DNA from: an uncultured Erysipelotrichaceae bacterium
Lineage (GTDB): Bacteria; Bacillota_I; Bacilli_A; RF39; UBA660
NCBI GenBank assembly: GCA_902775285.1
Contig: CACYLI010000004.1
Coordinates: forward strand, 1 to 64,000
Direction: 5' to 3'
DNA length: 64,000 nt
Position 1 is the stretch's first letter; each line of letters opens with the position of its first letter. The notes under the pieces are model-generated. The model ran no database searches. It was given only the letters and a program-made list of their open reading frames with translations, and had not been told where the DNA came from. Shown here piece after piece: positions 51,858 to 61,030 of the stretch. The position numbers and the translations under genes are program-made.

Positions 51858-54425
51858 ATGAAAAAAAGAGCAATTTTAATAGATGGAAATAATTTATTAT
51901 TTAGAAGTTATTATGCTACTGCATATAGTGGAAACTTAATGAAAAATTCTAAGGGAGTGCCAACTAATGCATTATTTGGATTTACTAATATGATTAATAA
52001 AATAATAAATGAAGAAAATCCTGAATATATAATGGTTGCTTTTGATAAAGGTCATAATTTCAGACAAGATATGTATAAAGAGTATAAAGATGGAAGAATT
52101 GAAACACCAAGTGATTTAAAAATACAATTTCCTATAGCTAAAGAATTATGTACACTTATGGGAATTAAATATATAGAAATTGATAATTATGAAGCAGATG
52201 ATATAATTGGAACTTTTGCAAGAATGGCAGATGAAGATAAAAACTATAATGCAACTATTATAAGTAGTGATAAAGATCTTTTACAATTAATTAGTGATGA
52301 AGTGGATGTAAAACTTTTAAAACAAAAAGATTATATTATTATGAATAATAAAACCTTTTATGATACATATGGATTAGAACCAATTAAAATGATTGATTTA
52401 AAAAGTTTGATGGGAGATGCTAGTGATAATATTCCTGGTGTTAAAGGAATAGGTGAAAAAACTGCTTTATCATTATTACAAAAATATTCTTCACTAGATG
52501 GTGTATATGAACATATAGATGAAATAAGTGGTAAAACAAAAGAAAAACTTATTAATGATAAAGATAATGCATATTTTTCTTATAAACTTGCAACTATTTA
52601 CAAAACTGTTCCTTTTGATTATACATTTGATAGTATTAAATATAATGGACCTGATACTAATAAATTAATTGAAAAATATAAAGAACTAGAATTTAATTCT
52701 TTTTTAAAAAACATCAGTATTAAAAAAGAAAAGAGTAGCTTTGAATATGAAATTGTTAAAAGTAAAATAGATATAAATGGTGATTATAGTTTTTATTTAG
52801 AATTAAATGATTCAAATTATCATAATGCTAGTATTATTGGTGCTTGTATTTATGATGGAAATAAATATTATTATTTTGATAGTGCTAGTTTAATGTTAAA
52901 TAAAGATTTGATTAAGAATACTAAAGTAACATTTGATTTAAAAAAGAATATTGTTAATTTAAATAAATTAAATATAGAAACAGATAGTAATTTTGATACA
53001 TTAATTGCTTCATATTTACTAAATTATAATGTTAAAGATGATTTAGCTAATTTAAGTTTGTCTTTTAATGAAGAAATACCTTATTATATAGCTATAATTA
53101 ATAATAAAAATAAAATGAGTGATAATGATATTATTGTGGCTATATGTAAAAAAGCAAAGTTTTTATATGATACATATGATTTCTTTAATGAAAAATTAAA
53201 AGACGAAGAATTAGATAAACTATATTATGAAATAGAACATCCTTTAATTAGAGTTCTTAGTGATATGGAAATAACTGGTATTAATGTGGATAAAAAAGTA
53301 ATTGATGATTTAAAAGAAGATATAAGTAAAAAAGTACTAGAATTAGAAAAGAAAATATACAATCTTGCTGGATGTGAATTTAATATTTCAAGTCCTAAAC
53401 AATTAGGAGAAGTATTATATGATAAACTTTCTTTACCTAAGGGAAGAGGAAAGAATGCTACTAGTACAGCACATGATGTATTAATTAAATATAAGAATTA
53501 TCATCCAATTATAAATGAAATACTAGATTATAGAAATTTAAATAAACTATATACTACATATTTAAATACATTTGATAGTTATATACATAGTGATGGTAAA
53601 ATCCATACTATATATTTGCAAACTGGTACTCGTACTGGACGACTTTCTTCAATTGAACCAAATTTACAAAATATACCTGTTAGAAGTGAAGAAGGAAAAC
53701 AAATAAGAAAAGCATTTTTACCAAGTAAAAATTGTGTATTATTATCAAGTGATTATAGTCAAATAGAACTTAGAATACTTGCTCATATAAGTAATTGTGA
53801 GAGTCTTAAAAATGCATTTATTAATGATGAAGATATTCATACTCATGTAGCATGTGATATATTTGATAAAGACGAAAAAAGTATTACTCCAAATGAGAGA
53901 AGAATAGCCAAAAGTGTTATATTTGGTATAGTATATGGAATTAGTGGTTATGGTTTAGGAGAAAACTTAGATATTACTCCAACTGAAGCTAAAAAATACA
54001 TCGATAAATATTTGAATCTATATCCAGAAGTTAATACTTATATGAAAAATATCATTGAGCGTACACGTGAAACAGGATATGTAAGAACTTTATTAAATAG
54101 AAAAAGAGTTATCGACGAAATTAAAAATACTAATTATTTGATTCGTAGTAATGGAGATAGAATGGCATTAAATACTCCAATACAAGGAACTGGAGCTGAT
54201 ATTTTAAAACTTGCTATGATAAAAATATATAATTTATTAAAAGAAAATAATTATAAAACTAAAATTATATTACAAGTGCATGATGAATTAATATTTGATA
54301 TTCCAAAAGATGAACTTGATATTATGTTAAAACTTATAAAAGATACAATGGAAAGTATTTATAAATTATCAGTACCATTAAAAGTTGGTATTTCGTATGG
54401 AAATAATTGGTATGAAGCAAAATAA
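51858..54425 (+). CDS. polA: DNA polymerase I
   Basis: 855 aa. N-terminal 5'-3' nuclease (ILIDGNNLLFRSYYA; DNYEADDIIGTFARMA; GDASDNIPGVKGIGEKTAL), a middle region where the 3'-5' exonuclease acidic residues are missing (SFYLELNDSN in place of a DxE motif), and the polymerase with DYSQIELRILAH, RRIAKSVIFGIVYG and QVHDELIF. It acts in Okazaki fragment processing and repair and should lack proofreading. ATG follows AGGTGAG. Confidence 0.97.
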   Translation: MKKRAILIDGNNLLFRSYYATAYSGNLMKNSKGVPTNALFGFTNMINKIINEENPEYIMVAFDKGHNFRQDMYKEYKDGRIETPSDLKIQFPIAKELCTLMGIKYIEIDNYEADDIIGTFARMADEDKNYNATIISSDKDLLQLISDEVDVKLLKQKDYIIMNNKTFYDTYGLEPIKMIDLKSLMGDASDNIPGVKGIGEKTALSLLQKYSSLDGVYEHIDEISGKTKEKLINDKDNAYFSYKLATIYKTVPFDYTFDSIKYNGPDTNKLIEKYKELEFNSFLKNISIKKEKSSFEYEIVKSKIDINGDYSFYLELNDSNYHNASIIGACIYDGNKYYYFDSASLMLNKDLIKNTKVTFDLKKNIVNLNKLNIETDSNFDTLIASYLLNYNVKDDLANLSLSFNEEIPYYIAIINNKNKMSDNDIIVAICKKAKFLYDTYDFFNEKLKDEELDKLYYEIEHPLIRVLSDMEITGINVDKKVIDDLKEDISKKVLELEKKIYNLAGCEFNISSPKQLGEVLYDKLSLPKGRGKNATSTAHDVLIKYKNYHPIINEILDYRNLNKLYTTYLNTFDSYIHSDGKIHTIYLQTGTRTGRLSSIEPNLQNIPVRSEEGKQIRKAFLPSKNCVLLSSDYSQIELRILAHISNCESLKNAFINDEDIHTHVACDIFDKDEKSITPNERRIAKSVIFGIVYGISGYGLGENLDITPTEAKKYIDKYLNLYPEVNTYMKNIIERTRETGYVRTLLNRKRVIDEIKNTNYLIRSNGDRMALNTPIQGTGADILKLAMIKIYNLLKENNYKTKIILQVHDELIFDIPKDELDIMLKLIKDTMESIYKLSVPLKVGISYGNNWYEAK

Positions 54426-54449
54426 AACACAGTTTAATCTGTGTTTTTA
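54424..54449. terminator. Bidirectional terminator between polA and tmcAL
   Basis: AAACACAG (54425-54432) / CTGTGTTT (54439-54446). T-runs on both strands; the right arm lies within the last codons of tmcAL. Confidence 0.8.
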
Positions 54450-55567
54450 ATTGGTTTATTTTTAATTTCATCATCCATTATATCTTCATATATAATTGAA
54501 TAAATTTCACTTATTCTTTTTTCAATAGATAATCCTTTATATTCATTAGTATCATATTTATTTAGAATAGGAAGAGTTAATTCCTTTTTAATACTATTTA
54601 AGTATTCTTGACCTTTTTTACTAAATCCTAGTATTCTAATATATTCTATATCTATATTATTTTCATCTTTTTCTAGAGAACATAATATATGGTTTAGCAT
54701 TCTAGATATTTTATTATATGTATATCTTTTTGTTTTAATATTTTGAATTAATTCTTCTAAATTATTAGATGAATTGATGCATGTTTTAATTCTTGTACTT
54801 AATCCTTCATCAACATCTAGATATTTATTTAAGTCTTTTTCAGATATAATTTTATATTTTAAATATTCAAAATATTTAGAATTAATATTTTTATTCTTTA
54901 GTAATTCATATACATTTAAAGGAACTTGATCTTTAAATGATTCTTTATTTAATATTTTATTTCTTATATTTGAAGCAGATACTATTTTGTCATTAGATAG
55001 AATATCATGATAATCATTAGTTCTTTTAATATTAAAAATATCTATTTTATAATTGTTTTTTAGTATTTCTTTTATATATGAAAGAGCTAATAAATCATTT
55101 GGACTATTAATACTAGAACAATTTAAGTCTTTTAAAGCATTATTTAAGGCAGTAGGATAATTAATACCAGATGACATATATTCTTTTACTATAGAATTAA
55201 ATTCTTTATTATAAAGTTGTGTTTTAGCAGATTCTATTATTTCATTTATATTATCTGTTTCACTTCCAAAACATAAAGTATCTATTTTTAATTCATTTAA
55301 TAGTTTAATTGATTTAGATGCAAATATATCACTACTTTGGGTAGAAAATATATATGGAAGTTCTATTACAATATCTATTCCATTTTCTAAAGCTATCTTT
55401 GTTTTATCAAATTTATTTAATATAGAAAGTTCACCTCTTTGAGTGAAAGAGGAAGACATACAAACAATAATTAAAGAGTCTTTATATTTTTCTTTAATTT
55501 TATTTATTTGATAAATATGCCCATTATGAAATGGATTATATTCTGCTACTATTCCTATTATATTCAT
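54434..55567 (-). CDS. tmcAL: tRNA(Met) cytidine acetate ligase
   Basis: 377 aa, YlbM family. It acetylates C34 of elongator tRNA-Met using acetate and ATP. The N-terminal nucleotidyltransferase fold has VAEYNPFHNGH (HxGH motif) and MSSSFTQRGE, and SNIRNKIL follows further on. Start is at 55567 after AAGGAAT. In many Firmicutes this gene lies beside rpmF in divergent or nearby orientation, as here. Confidence 0.94.
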   Translation of the reverse strand: MNIIGIVAEYNPFHNGHIYQINKIKEKYKDSLIIVCMSSSFTQRGELSILNKFDKTKIALENGIDIVIELPYIFSTQSSDIFASKSIKLLNELKIDTLCFGSETDNINEIIESAKTQLYNKEFNSIVKEYMSSGINYPTALNNALKDLNCSSINSPNDLLALSYIKEILKNNYKIDIFNIKRTNDYHDILSNDKIVSASNIRNKILNKESFKDQVPLNVYELLKNKNINSKYFEYLKYKIISEKDLNKYLDVDEGLSTRIKTCINSSNNLEELIQNIKTKRYTYNKISRMLNHILCSLEKDENNIDIEYIRILGFSKKGQEYLNSIKKELTLPILNKYDTNEYKGLSIEKRISEIYSIIYEDIMDDEIKNKPIKNTD

Positions 55568-55593
55568 AATAATTCCTTCTTTTTAATGAAATA

Positions 55594-55622
55594 ATTATAG
55601 CAAAATAATAATTTTTTATCAA
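55594..55622 (-). promoter_or_regulatory. tmcAL promoter
   Basis: Minus strand: -35 TTGATA (complement of 55617-55622), 17-base spacer, extended -10 TGC-TATAAT (-10 = complement of 55594-55599). Confidence 0.75.
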
Positions 55623-55713
55623 TTTTACTTGATATTTTTTATTATTTATGAGAAAATACTTTAGCAATGCAAAAAAGTATATATACTAAAATCGCGCGAA
55701 GGAGGAATAAAAA

Positions 55714-55926
55714 ATGAAATTAAATATTCAATTATTTGGTGCACTACCTTTTAGAAGAATTAGTAAAACTGCTAAAAGACAAAGAAGAACTCATCTAAAG
55801 AAATCTGCTCCAACTACAACTACTTGTAGTAATTGTGGTGCTGTTGTTGCTCCACACAGAGCTTGTACTAAATGTGGTTTCTATAAAGGAAAAGAAGCTT
55901 TAAAGATTAAAAAAGATGAAGAATAA
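55714..55926 (+). CDS. rpmF: Large ribosomal subunit protein bL32 with a Prp-type N-terminal leader
   Basis: 70 aa. The body, ALPFRRISKTAKRQRRTH, with CSNCG and CTKCG zinc ligands and a C-terminal GFYKGKE, is standard bL32, which normally starts (M)AVPxRR. Here nine residues, MKLNIQLFG, come first. A strong AAGGAGG (55699-55705), 8 bases before the ATG, fixes this start, and the codon at the usual N-terminus (GCA for Ala10) is not a start codon. MKLNIQLFG resembles the KLNLQFF|A leader of Firmicutes bL27, which the cysteine protease Prp removes. I infer that bL32 is made as a precursor in this lineage. Confidence 0.95.
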   Translation: MKLNIQLFGALPFRRISKTAKRQRRTHLKKSAPTTTTCSNCGAVVAPHRACTKCGFYKGKEALKIKKDEE

Positions 55927-55951
55927 GTCAATATACATATATTGACTTTTT
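55925..55951 (+). terminator. rpmF terminator
   Basis: AGTCAATAT (55926-55934) / ATATTGACT (55939-55947), T-run. Begins at the stop codon. Confidence 0.85.
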
Positions 55952-55957
55952 ATTTGT

Positions 55958-55986
55958 TTGAATTGATAATTTTTTTGTTGTATAAT
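55958..55986 (+). promoter_or_regulatory. Promoter of the pilin-like gene
   Basis: -35 TTGAAT (55958-55963), 17-base spacer, -10 TATAAT (55981-55986). Confidence 0.7.
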
Positions 55987-56006
55987 TATTATAGTAGGTG
56001 ATTAAA

Positions 56007-57782
56007 ATGAAAAATAATAAAGGGTTTACACTTGTAGAGTTACTAGCAGTTGTTGCAATAATAGCAATACTTACAATAATAGCATTACCAAATGTTATGA
56101 AATTATTTAGAAAAAGTACAGAAGAAACAATGCTTATACAGGAAACTGAAGTATTAGATGCAGCTAATTTATATAAACAAGATTATTGCGGTAGAACTGC
56201 ACTCGATAATACTAAAAGAGGAGAATGTAATAATTCATTAAATAATAATATTATAGCTGACTCTAATGTTGAAAATAAAAAAGATATATTCTTTTGTTTA
56301 AATACACTACAAAATGCTTCTTATGCTGGAAAAGTACTATATAGTGGAGGAACGCCATGTGAAGGTATAGTAGTTTATACATATGATGAAAATACAGCTA
56401 AGTTTTCTCAAGGAAAAACATATTTAAGATGTGGCGAAAATGGATATAGTACACAAAATATTGAACCTAAATATTTAGATGCAATAAATAAATGTTATGG
56501 TGAAGCACAAACACAAGAACCTATTCCTGAGATAGAACCAACATATACATATACATATACTTCTTCTCAATTAAGTAGTATTGGAGATACACACTTTGGA
56601 ATAAAGATTAGGAAACTTGCAAATCCTGGAAGTACAGTTATATTTGATGATCAAACAAAATTATATAAAATAAATAATACTGAGGATTCAGAAAAAAATA
56701 TTAAAAAAATATTAAGATATAATGGAGAAGTTCCAGAAAAATATAAAACTGATGAATATAAAATATCAGGATCAAATACATATACAGGAATATATACATG
56801 GTTTGATGAAGAAAAAGGAACAATTTATATTGGTGGAAACACAGATAGATTTAATTTGCCGACTTTATCATCTGGATTGTTTTCAAAATTAGAAAATCTT
56901 GAAGAAATTGATATGTCTATGTTTACTACAACTAAAAATACAAAGGTGGCAAATAATGTTCAATATACTTTAAATCATTTATTTTATAAAGATACAAAAT
57001 TAAAAAAGATAAATATGTCATCATTTGTATCAGAAAATGTTAAACAAGTTGATTCAATGTTTAATGGTTGTTCTTCTCTAGAAGAAGTTAGTTTTGGTGA
57101 AAATTTTGATGCTTCTAAAATTACATCAACTGTAAGTATGTTCGAAAATTGTACTTCTTTAAAAAAGATTGACTTAAAAAATTTTAAAACTACAAATGTT
57201 TTATCTAGTATAAATGGAATGTTTTATAAATGCTCAAATGTCACTGAAATAGATATTTCTGGACTTAACACAAAAAATGTTTCTAAAGCAAATAATAATA
57301 ATGTAGGGTTTGCTAGTGTGTTTAGTGATTGTCAAATGCTAGAAAGTATTAAATTTGGCCCTGATTTTTCAATAAATACTGCAAAAAGTTTAGCATCTAT
57401 GTTTTATAATTGTAAACGTTTAAAAGATGAATCATTAAAAGCAAATAATGAAACTGGTTTCCCAGGATTTGAATCAATGATAGGAAGTAATATAGCATCT
57501 TTTGATCATACCTTTTATAATTGTCAAAGATTAGAAAACGTTGATTTAAGAAATTTAAATCCTACAGTTTCAGAAATAAATCTTTCTTATATGTTTAATG
57601 GTTGTTCAAATTTAAATAATGTATATCTTAACAATTTAAAACTGACTGGAGTTATAAGTGGATCAAATAATAAAAAAAATATTTTTTCTGAGAATAACAA
57701 TGTAATAGTACATACTTCTACATCTGAGATTTCAAAATATAATAGTTTAACTCCAAAACCAAGTGTTGTTATTAGTGACTGA
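56007..57782 (+). CDS. Pilin-type N-terminus fused to DUF285/BspA-like repeats
   Basis: 591 aa from ATG 56007 after AGGTG (an in-frame GTG at 55998 is part of that site). The N-terminus NNKGFTLVELLAVVAIIA is a type IV prepilin/pseudopilin signal, normally cut between Gly and Phe by a prepilin peptidase. From about 290 the protein is a string of DUF285/BspA leucine-rich repeats (SMFNGCSSLEEVSFG, SMFENCTSLKKIDLKNF, GMFYKCSNVTEIDISGL), the kind common in Mycoplasma surface proteins. Two Cys pairs occur in the middle. It is probably displayed on the surface through a pilin-like stalk. No other pilus genes are in the window. Confidence 0.85.
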   Translation: MKNNKGFTLVELLAVVAIIAILTIIALPNVMKLFRKSTEETMLIQETEVLDAANLYKQDYCGRTALDNTKRGECNNSLNNNIIADSNVENKKDIFFCLNTLQNASYAGKVLYSGGTPCEGIVVYTYDENTAKFSQGKTYLRCGENGYSTQNIEPKYLDAINKCYGEAQTQEPIPEIEPTYTYTYTSSQLSSIGDTHFGIKIRKLANPGSTVIFDDQTKLYKINNTEDSEKNIKKILRYNGEVPEKYKTDEYKISGSNTYTGIYTWFDEEKGTIYIGGNTDRFNLPTLSSGLFSKLENLEEIDMSMFTTTKNTKVANNVQYTLNHLFYKDTKLKKINMSSFVSENVKQVDSMFNGCSSLEEVSFGENFDASKITSTVSMFENCTSLKKIDLKNFKTTNVLSSINGMFYKCSNVTEIDISGLNTKNVSKANNNNVGFASVFSDCQMLESIKFGPDFSINTAKSLASMFYNCKRLKDESLKANNETGFPGFESMIGSNIASFDHTFYNCQRLENVDLRNLNPTVSEINLSYMFNGCSNLNNVYLNNLKLTGVISGSNNKKNIFSENNNVIVHTSTSEISKYNSLTPKPSVVISD

Positions 57783-57784
57783 TA

Positions 57785-57811
57785 AAAGTTAGAATTATTT
57801 CTAACTTTTTT
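57785..57811 (+). terminator. Terminator of the pilin-like gene
   Basis: AAAGTTAGAA / TTCTAACTTT (57785-57808), T-run. Confidence 0.85.
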
Positions 57812-57817
57812 ATTTAT

Positions 57818-57846
57818 TTGATTATTTATATAAATTAAAGTATAAT
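57818..57846 (+). promoter_or_regulatory. Promoter of the yvlD-like/lgt/rlmB/sigH operon
   Basis: -35 TTGATT (57818-57823), 17-base spacer, -10 TATAAT (57841-57846). Confidence 0.75.
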
Positions 57847-57863
57847 TTATATGAGGTGAAATT

Positions 57864-58265
57864 ATGAGTAAAAGTAAGTTATATAAAATTAATGGAAGAA
57901 ATAATAAAAGTGATTTAGTATCTTTTATAGTTGGTATAATTGTTTATGCTATTGTATTAATGATTAGTTCATCATTATTTACTAATTTTTATATTTCAAG
58001 TTTCTTTTATGCGATAATTGCGGCATTAGTTTTAAGTGCATTGAATTATACTATTAAGCCTTTACTTATTTATTGGACACTTCCTCTTACAATAGTAACT
58101 TATGGAATAGCTTATCCTATAGTAAACATGATAATATTAAAATTATGTGATATTATTATGGGAGTACATTTTCAAATTAGTGGATTTATATCAATGTTTT
58201 TTATAGCTATTTTTATTAGTGTTCTTAAAATATTTTTTGATAATTTAATAACTAAAAATATTTAG
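57864..58265 (+). CDS. YvlD-like four-helix membrane protein (phage holin superfamily IV fold)
   Basis: 133 aa with four hydrophobic segments. LNYTIKPLLIYWTLPLTIVT and the following INMIILKL/GFISMFFIAIF pattern match the YvlD/DUF360 family, annotated as a phage holin superfamily although mostly chromosomal. It may relate to envelope stress. Longer than usual because of about 25 extra N-terminal residues. No phage genes are nearby, so I read it as a chromosomal gene. GAGGTG precedes ATG; lgt follows 14 bases on. Confidence 0.82.
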   Translation: MSKSKLYKINGRNNKSDLVSFIVGIIVYAIVLMISSSLFTNFYISSFFYAIIAALVLSALNYTIKPLLIYWTLPLTIVTYGIAYPIVNMIILKLCDIIMGVHFQISGFISMFFIAIFISVLKIFFDNLITKNI

Positions 58266-58279
58266 AAAGAGAGGATTTT

Positions 58280-59080
58280 ATGTCACCTGTTATATTTACT
58301 TTATTTGGTTTTGAAGTTAGATGGTATAGTGTACTTATTTTAATTGGTGTATTACTTGCATATATAATTATTCTTAATGAGAGTAAAAGATTTCATATGG
58401 ACAAAGAAAAAGTATTTAATTTAATATTTTGGGGTCTTATAATTGGAATAATTGGAGCTAGACTTTATTATGTTATATTTAATTTTGATTATTATAAAGA
58501 TAATTTAAAAGAAATATTAATGGTTTGGAATGGAGGGCTAGCTATTCATGGAGGAATACTTTTTGGATTAATAACTGTTATAGTTTACTGTAAAATAAAC
58601 AAAATGGATTTACTTAAAATGTTAGATATTTTAAGTCCAGGTTTAATAATTGCCCAAGCTATTGGAAGATGGGGTAACTTCTTTAATAGTGAAGCTTATG
58701 GAAGTGCTGTTTCATATAAAACACTTGTTAATATGAAAATTATTCCTCAATTTGTAATAGATAATATGGAAATAAATGGCTTTTATCATTTACCAATGTT
58801 TTATTTTGAATCATTATTATGTATAGTTGGCTTTTTAATAATGATTATTTTAAGAAGAAAAAATTATTTAAAAAAAGGACAAGTATTTTCATTTTATTTA
58901 ATATGGTATGGAATGATTAGATTTGTAATAGAAATATTTAGAACTGATAGTTTAATGTTCTTTAATTTAAAAGCTGCTCAAATTGTAAGTATTATTATGA
59001 TACTTGTTGGTATAATTATTACAATTGTACAACTAAGGAAACCTAAACTTGATGATTTATATGATGAAATAGAAGATTAA
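58280..59080 (+). CDS. lgt: Prolipoprotein diacylglyceryl transferase
   Basis: 266 aa, multi-pass membrane enzyme that adds diacylglycerol to the lipobox Cys of lipoproteins. VRWYSVLILIGVLLAY, WNGGLAIHGGILFG and the signature QAIGRWGNFFNSEAYG are present, and the seven expected membrane segments are visible. It implies the organism makes lipoproteins. AGAGAGG precedes ATG; rlmB begins 10 bases after the stop. Confidence 0.96.
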   Translation: MSPVIFTLFGFEVRWYSVLILIGVLLAYIIILNESKRFHMDKEKVFNLIFWGLIIGIIGARLYYVIFNFDYYKDNLKEILMVWNGGLAIHGGILFGLITVIVYCKINKMDLLKMLDILSPGLIIAQAIGRWGNFFNSEAYGSAVSYKTLVNMKIIPQFVIDNMEINGFYHLPMFYFESLLCIVGFLIMIILRRKNYLKKGQVFSFYLIWYGMIRFVIEIFRTDSLMFFNLKAAQIVSIIMILVGIIITIVQLRKPKLDDLYDEIED

Positions 59081-59090
59081 TGGAGGATAT

Positions 59091-59789
59091 ATGCTTGTAT
59101 ATGGTAAAAATGTAGTAAATGAAATACTTGATAATAATACTAAAATAAATAAAGTTTTTTTAGATAATAAATTTAATGATGAAATTATTTTAAATAAAAT
59201 AAATAAAAGAAATTTAAAAAAATTTCATATGGATAAAAATAAAATAGATAAGATGTGTAATAATAGTGTTAATCAAGGTATAGCTTTAGATATTGAAGAA
59301 TATAAATATTTAAGTATAGATGATATAGTAAAAGATGATAACGCTAATTTTATAGTTATGCTTGATTCTTTAGAAGATCCTCATAATTTTGGAGCTATTA
59401 TTAGAACATGTGAATGTGCTGGTGTAAACTATATAATTATACCAAGAAATAGAAGTGTATCAGTTAATAGTACTGTATATAAGACAGCTAGTGGAGCTTT
59501 ATCACATATGAAAATAGTAGAAGTAGTAAATCTTTCAAATACTATTAGAAAATTAAAAGATTTAGGATATTGGGTATATGCTGCAGATATGGATGGAAAA
59601 GACTATAGAAATATAGATTTTAGTGGTAAAACTTGTCTTGTAATTGGAAGTGAAGGGCATGGAATAAAACAAATAGTTTCATCTACTTGTGATGAAACAG
59701 TATCTCTTCCTATGAAAGGAAAAATAAATTCACTTAATGCAAGCGTAGCAGCAGGTATATTAATTTATGAAATAATGAAATATAAGTAG
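59091..59789 (+). CDS. rlmB: 23S rRNA 2'-O-methyltransferase, RlmB/TrmH family
   Basis: 232 aa. SpoU (SPOUT) knot motifs are DPHNFGAIIRT (motif 1), VIGSEGHGI (motif 2) and SLNASVAAGILIYE (motif 3), following a substrate-binding N-terminal domain (MLVYGKNVVNEIL). It probably methylates G2251 of 23S rRNA or a nearby site. GGAGG precedes ATG. It stands directly before the sigH-like gene, as in Bacillus where yacO lies near sigH. Confidence 0.92.
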   Translation: MLVYGKNVVNEILDNNTKINKVFLDNKFNDEIILNKINKRNLKKFHMDKNKIDKMCNNSVNQGIALDIEEYKYLSIDDIVKDDNANFIVMLDSLEDPHNFGAIIRTCECAGVNYIIIPRNRSVSVNSTVYKTASGALSHMKIVEVVNLSNTIRKLKDLGYWVYAADMDGKDYRNIDFSGKTCLVIGSEGHGIKQIVSSTCDETVSLPMKGKINSLNASVAAGILIYEIMKYK

Positions 59790-59798
59790 GATGGATAT

Positions 59799-60401
59799 AT
59801 GAATTATAAAGAACTAAATGATAACGAACTAGTTTATTTATGTGCTGAGAATAATGAAGAAGCGATATCTTTAATGATTGATAAATATAAACATGTAATA
59901 TTATCAATTTTAAAAGAGTTTTTAAGCGAATATAACGTTATTGGTATAGAAGTTGCTGATTTATATCAAGAAGGATTAATTGGTTTATTACAAGCTATAA
60001 ATACATTTGATAAAAATAAAGATGTTACATTTTATACATATGCTTGTACATGTATTAAAACAAGTATAATTTCAGCTATTAGAAAAACATTTAGAATGAA
60101 AAACAGAATACTTAATAATTCATATAGTTTAGACAAACTACTTGAAGATTCTACAACTAATTTATATGATATATTTAAAGATGAAAATAATGATCCAAAT
60201 ATTTTATTAGAAAGTGAAGAAGAAAAAAATGAATTAATAGATACTATTAAGAATAAACTTAGTAAAAATGAAAAAATAATATTTGAATTAAGACTAAAAG
60301 GACTTTCAAATAGTGAAATATCATCTTTAATTGATAAAGATAAAAAATATATTGAAAATACAATGTATAGAATTAATAAAAAATATAAAGAATTGTTTTA
60401 A
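59799..60401 (+). CDS. sigH: SigH-like RNA polymerase sigma factor
   Basis: 200 aa. Region 2 has DLYQEGLIGLLQAINTFDKN followed by VTFYTYACTCIKTSIISAIR, as in SigH, but region 4 (NEKIIFELRLKGLSNSEISS then LIDKDKKYIENTMYRINKKY) is more diverged. Position next to rlmB supports the SigH assignment; in Firmicutes SigH drives the shift to stationary phase, competence or sporulation. A diverged vegetative sigma is possible. Together with the SigK-like protein (4143) it adds two alternative sigma factors to this window. The gene ends in its own terminator. Confidence 0.8.
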   Translation: MNYKELNDNELVYLCAENNEEAISLMIDKYKHVILSILKEFLSEYNVIGIEVADLYQEGLIGLLQAINTFDKNKDVTFYTYACTCIKTSIISAIRKTFRMKNRILNNSYSLDKLLEDSTTNLYDIFKDENNDPNILLESEEEKNELIDTIKNKLSKNEKIIFELRLKGLSNSEISSLIDKDKKYIENTMYRINKKYKELF

Positions 60402-60411
60402 TTCTTTTTTA
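60387..60411 (+). terminator. Terminator of the sigH-like operon
   Basis: AAAGAATT (60387-60394) / AATTCTTT (60400-60407), T-run. Overlaps the stop. Confidence 0.8.
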
Positions 60412-60422
60412 TTTGAAAACAA

Positions 60423-60452
60423 TTGTTTTATATTTATTTATTATGTTATAAT
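60423..60452 (+). promoter_or_regulatory. Promoter of the ruvA operon
   Basis: -35 TTGTTT (60423-60428), 18-base spacer, extended -10 TGT-TATAAT (60444-60452). Confidence 0.65.
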
Positions 60453-60470
60453 TTTAATGAGGATGATTTT

Positions 60471-61019
60471 ATGTATGAATATTTAAAAGGAAATATAGTA
60501 AAGCAATTTGCTAATTATATAGTAATAGATGTTAATGGTGTAGGATATAAAGTATTTACACCAAATCCTTATAGTTTTAAGGAAACAAATAATGTATATG
60601 TATATGTATATACTCATATTAGAGAAGATGAACAGACTTTATATGGATTTAAGAGTGAAGATGAAAGAGATTTATTTTTAAGACTTATTGATGTTAAAGG
60701 ATTAGGTCCTAAAATGGCCATTACAATACTTGCTAGTTGTTCAGTTAATGGACTTGTTGATGCAATAGATAGAGAAAACATTTTATATCTTAAAAAGATA
60801 CCTAAAGTTGGAGAAAAACTTGCTCGTCAAATAATTCTTGATTTAAAAGGAAAACTTGCTATGAGTGATAATGATACAAGTGAGAGTGATGAATTAAGTT
60901 TAGCCCTTGAAAGTTTAGGGTATAAATCAAATGATATCAAAAATGTTATATCTAAAGTAGATAGAGAGCAAAATATAGAAGCACAAATTAAAGAAGCGTT
61001 AAAATTATTACTTAAGTAG
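60471..61019 (+). CDS. ruvA: Holliday junction DNA helicase subunit RuvA
   Basis: 182 aa from ATG 60471 after GAGGATG; the longer frame upstream covers the promoter. N-terminal OB domain (YLKGNIVKQFANYIVIDVNG), two helix-hairpin-helix motifs (VKGLGPKMAITIL; IPKVGEKLARQIILDLK) and a C-terminal domain (ALESLGYKSNDI) that contacts RuvB. It binds four-way junctions. ruvB lies two genes downstream with the nucleotidase gene between. Confidence 0.96.
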   Translation: MYEYLKGNIVKQFANYIVIDVNGVGYKVFTPNPYSFKETNNVYVYVYTHIREDEQTLYGFKSEDERDLFLRLIDVKGLGPKMAITILASCSVNGLVDAIDRENILYLKKIPKVGEKLARQIILDLKGKLAMSDNDTSESDELSLALESLGYKSNDIKNVISKVDREQNIEAQIKEALKLLLK

Positions 61020-61030
61020 GAGGAATTAAT

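Noticed and set aside
57864-58265. Prophage holin
   Set aside because: The family name includes phage holin, but no other phage gene is nearby and the gene sits in a housekeeping operon with lgt.
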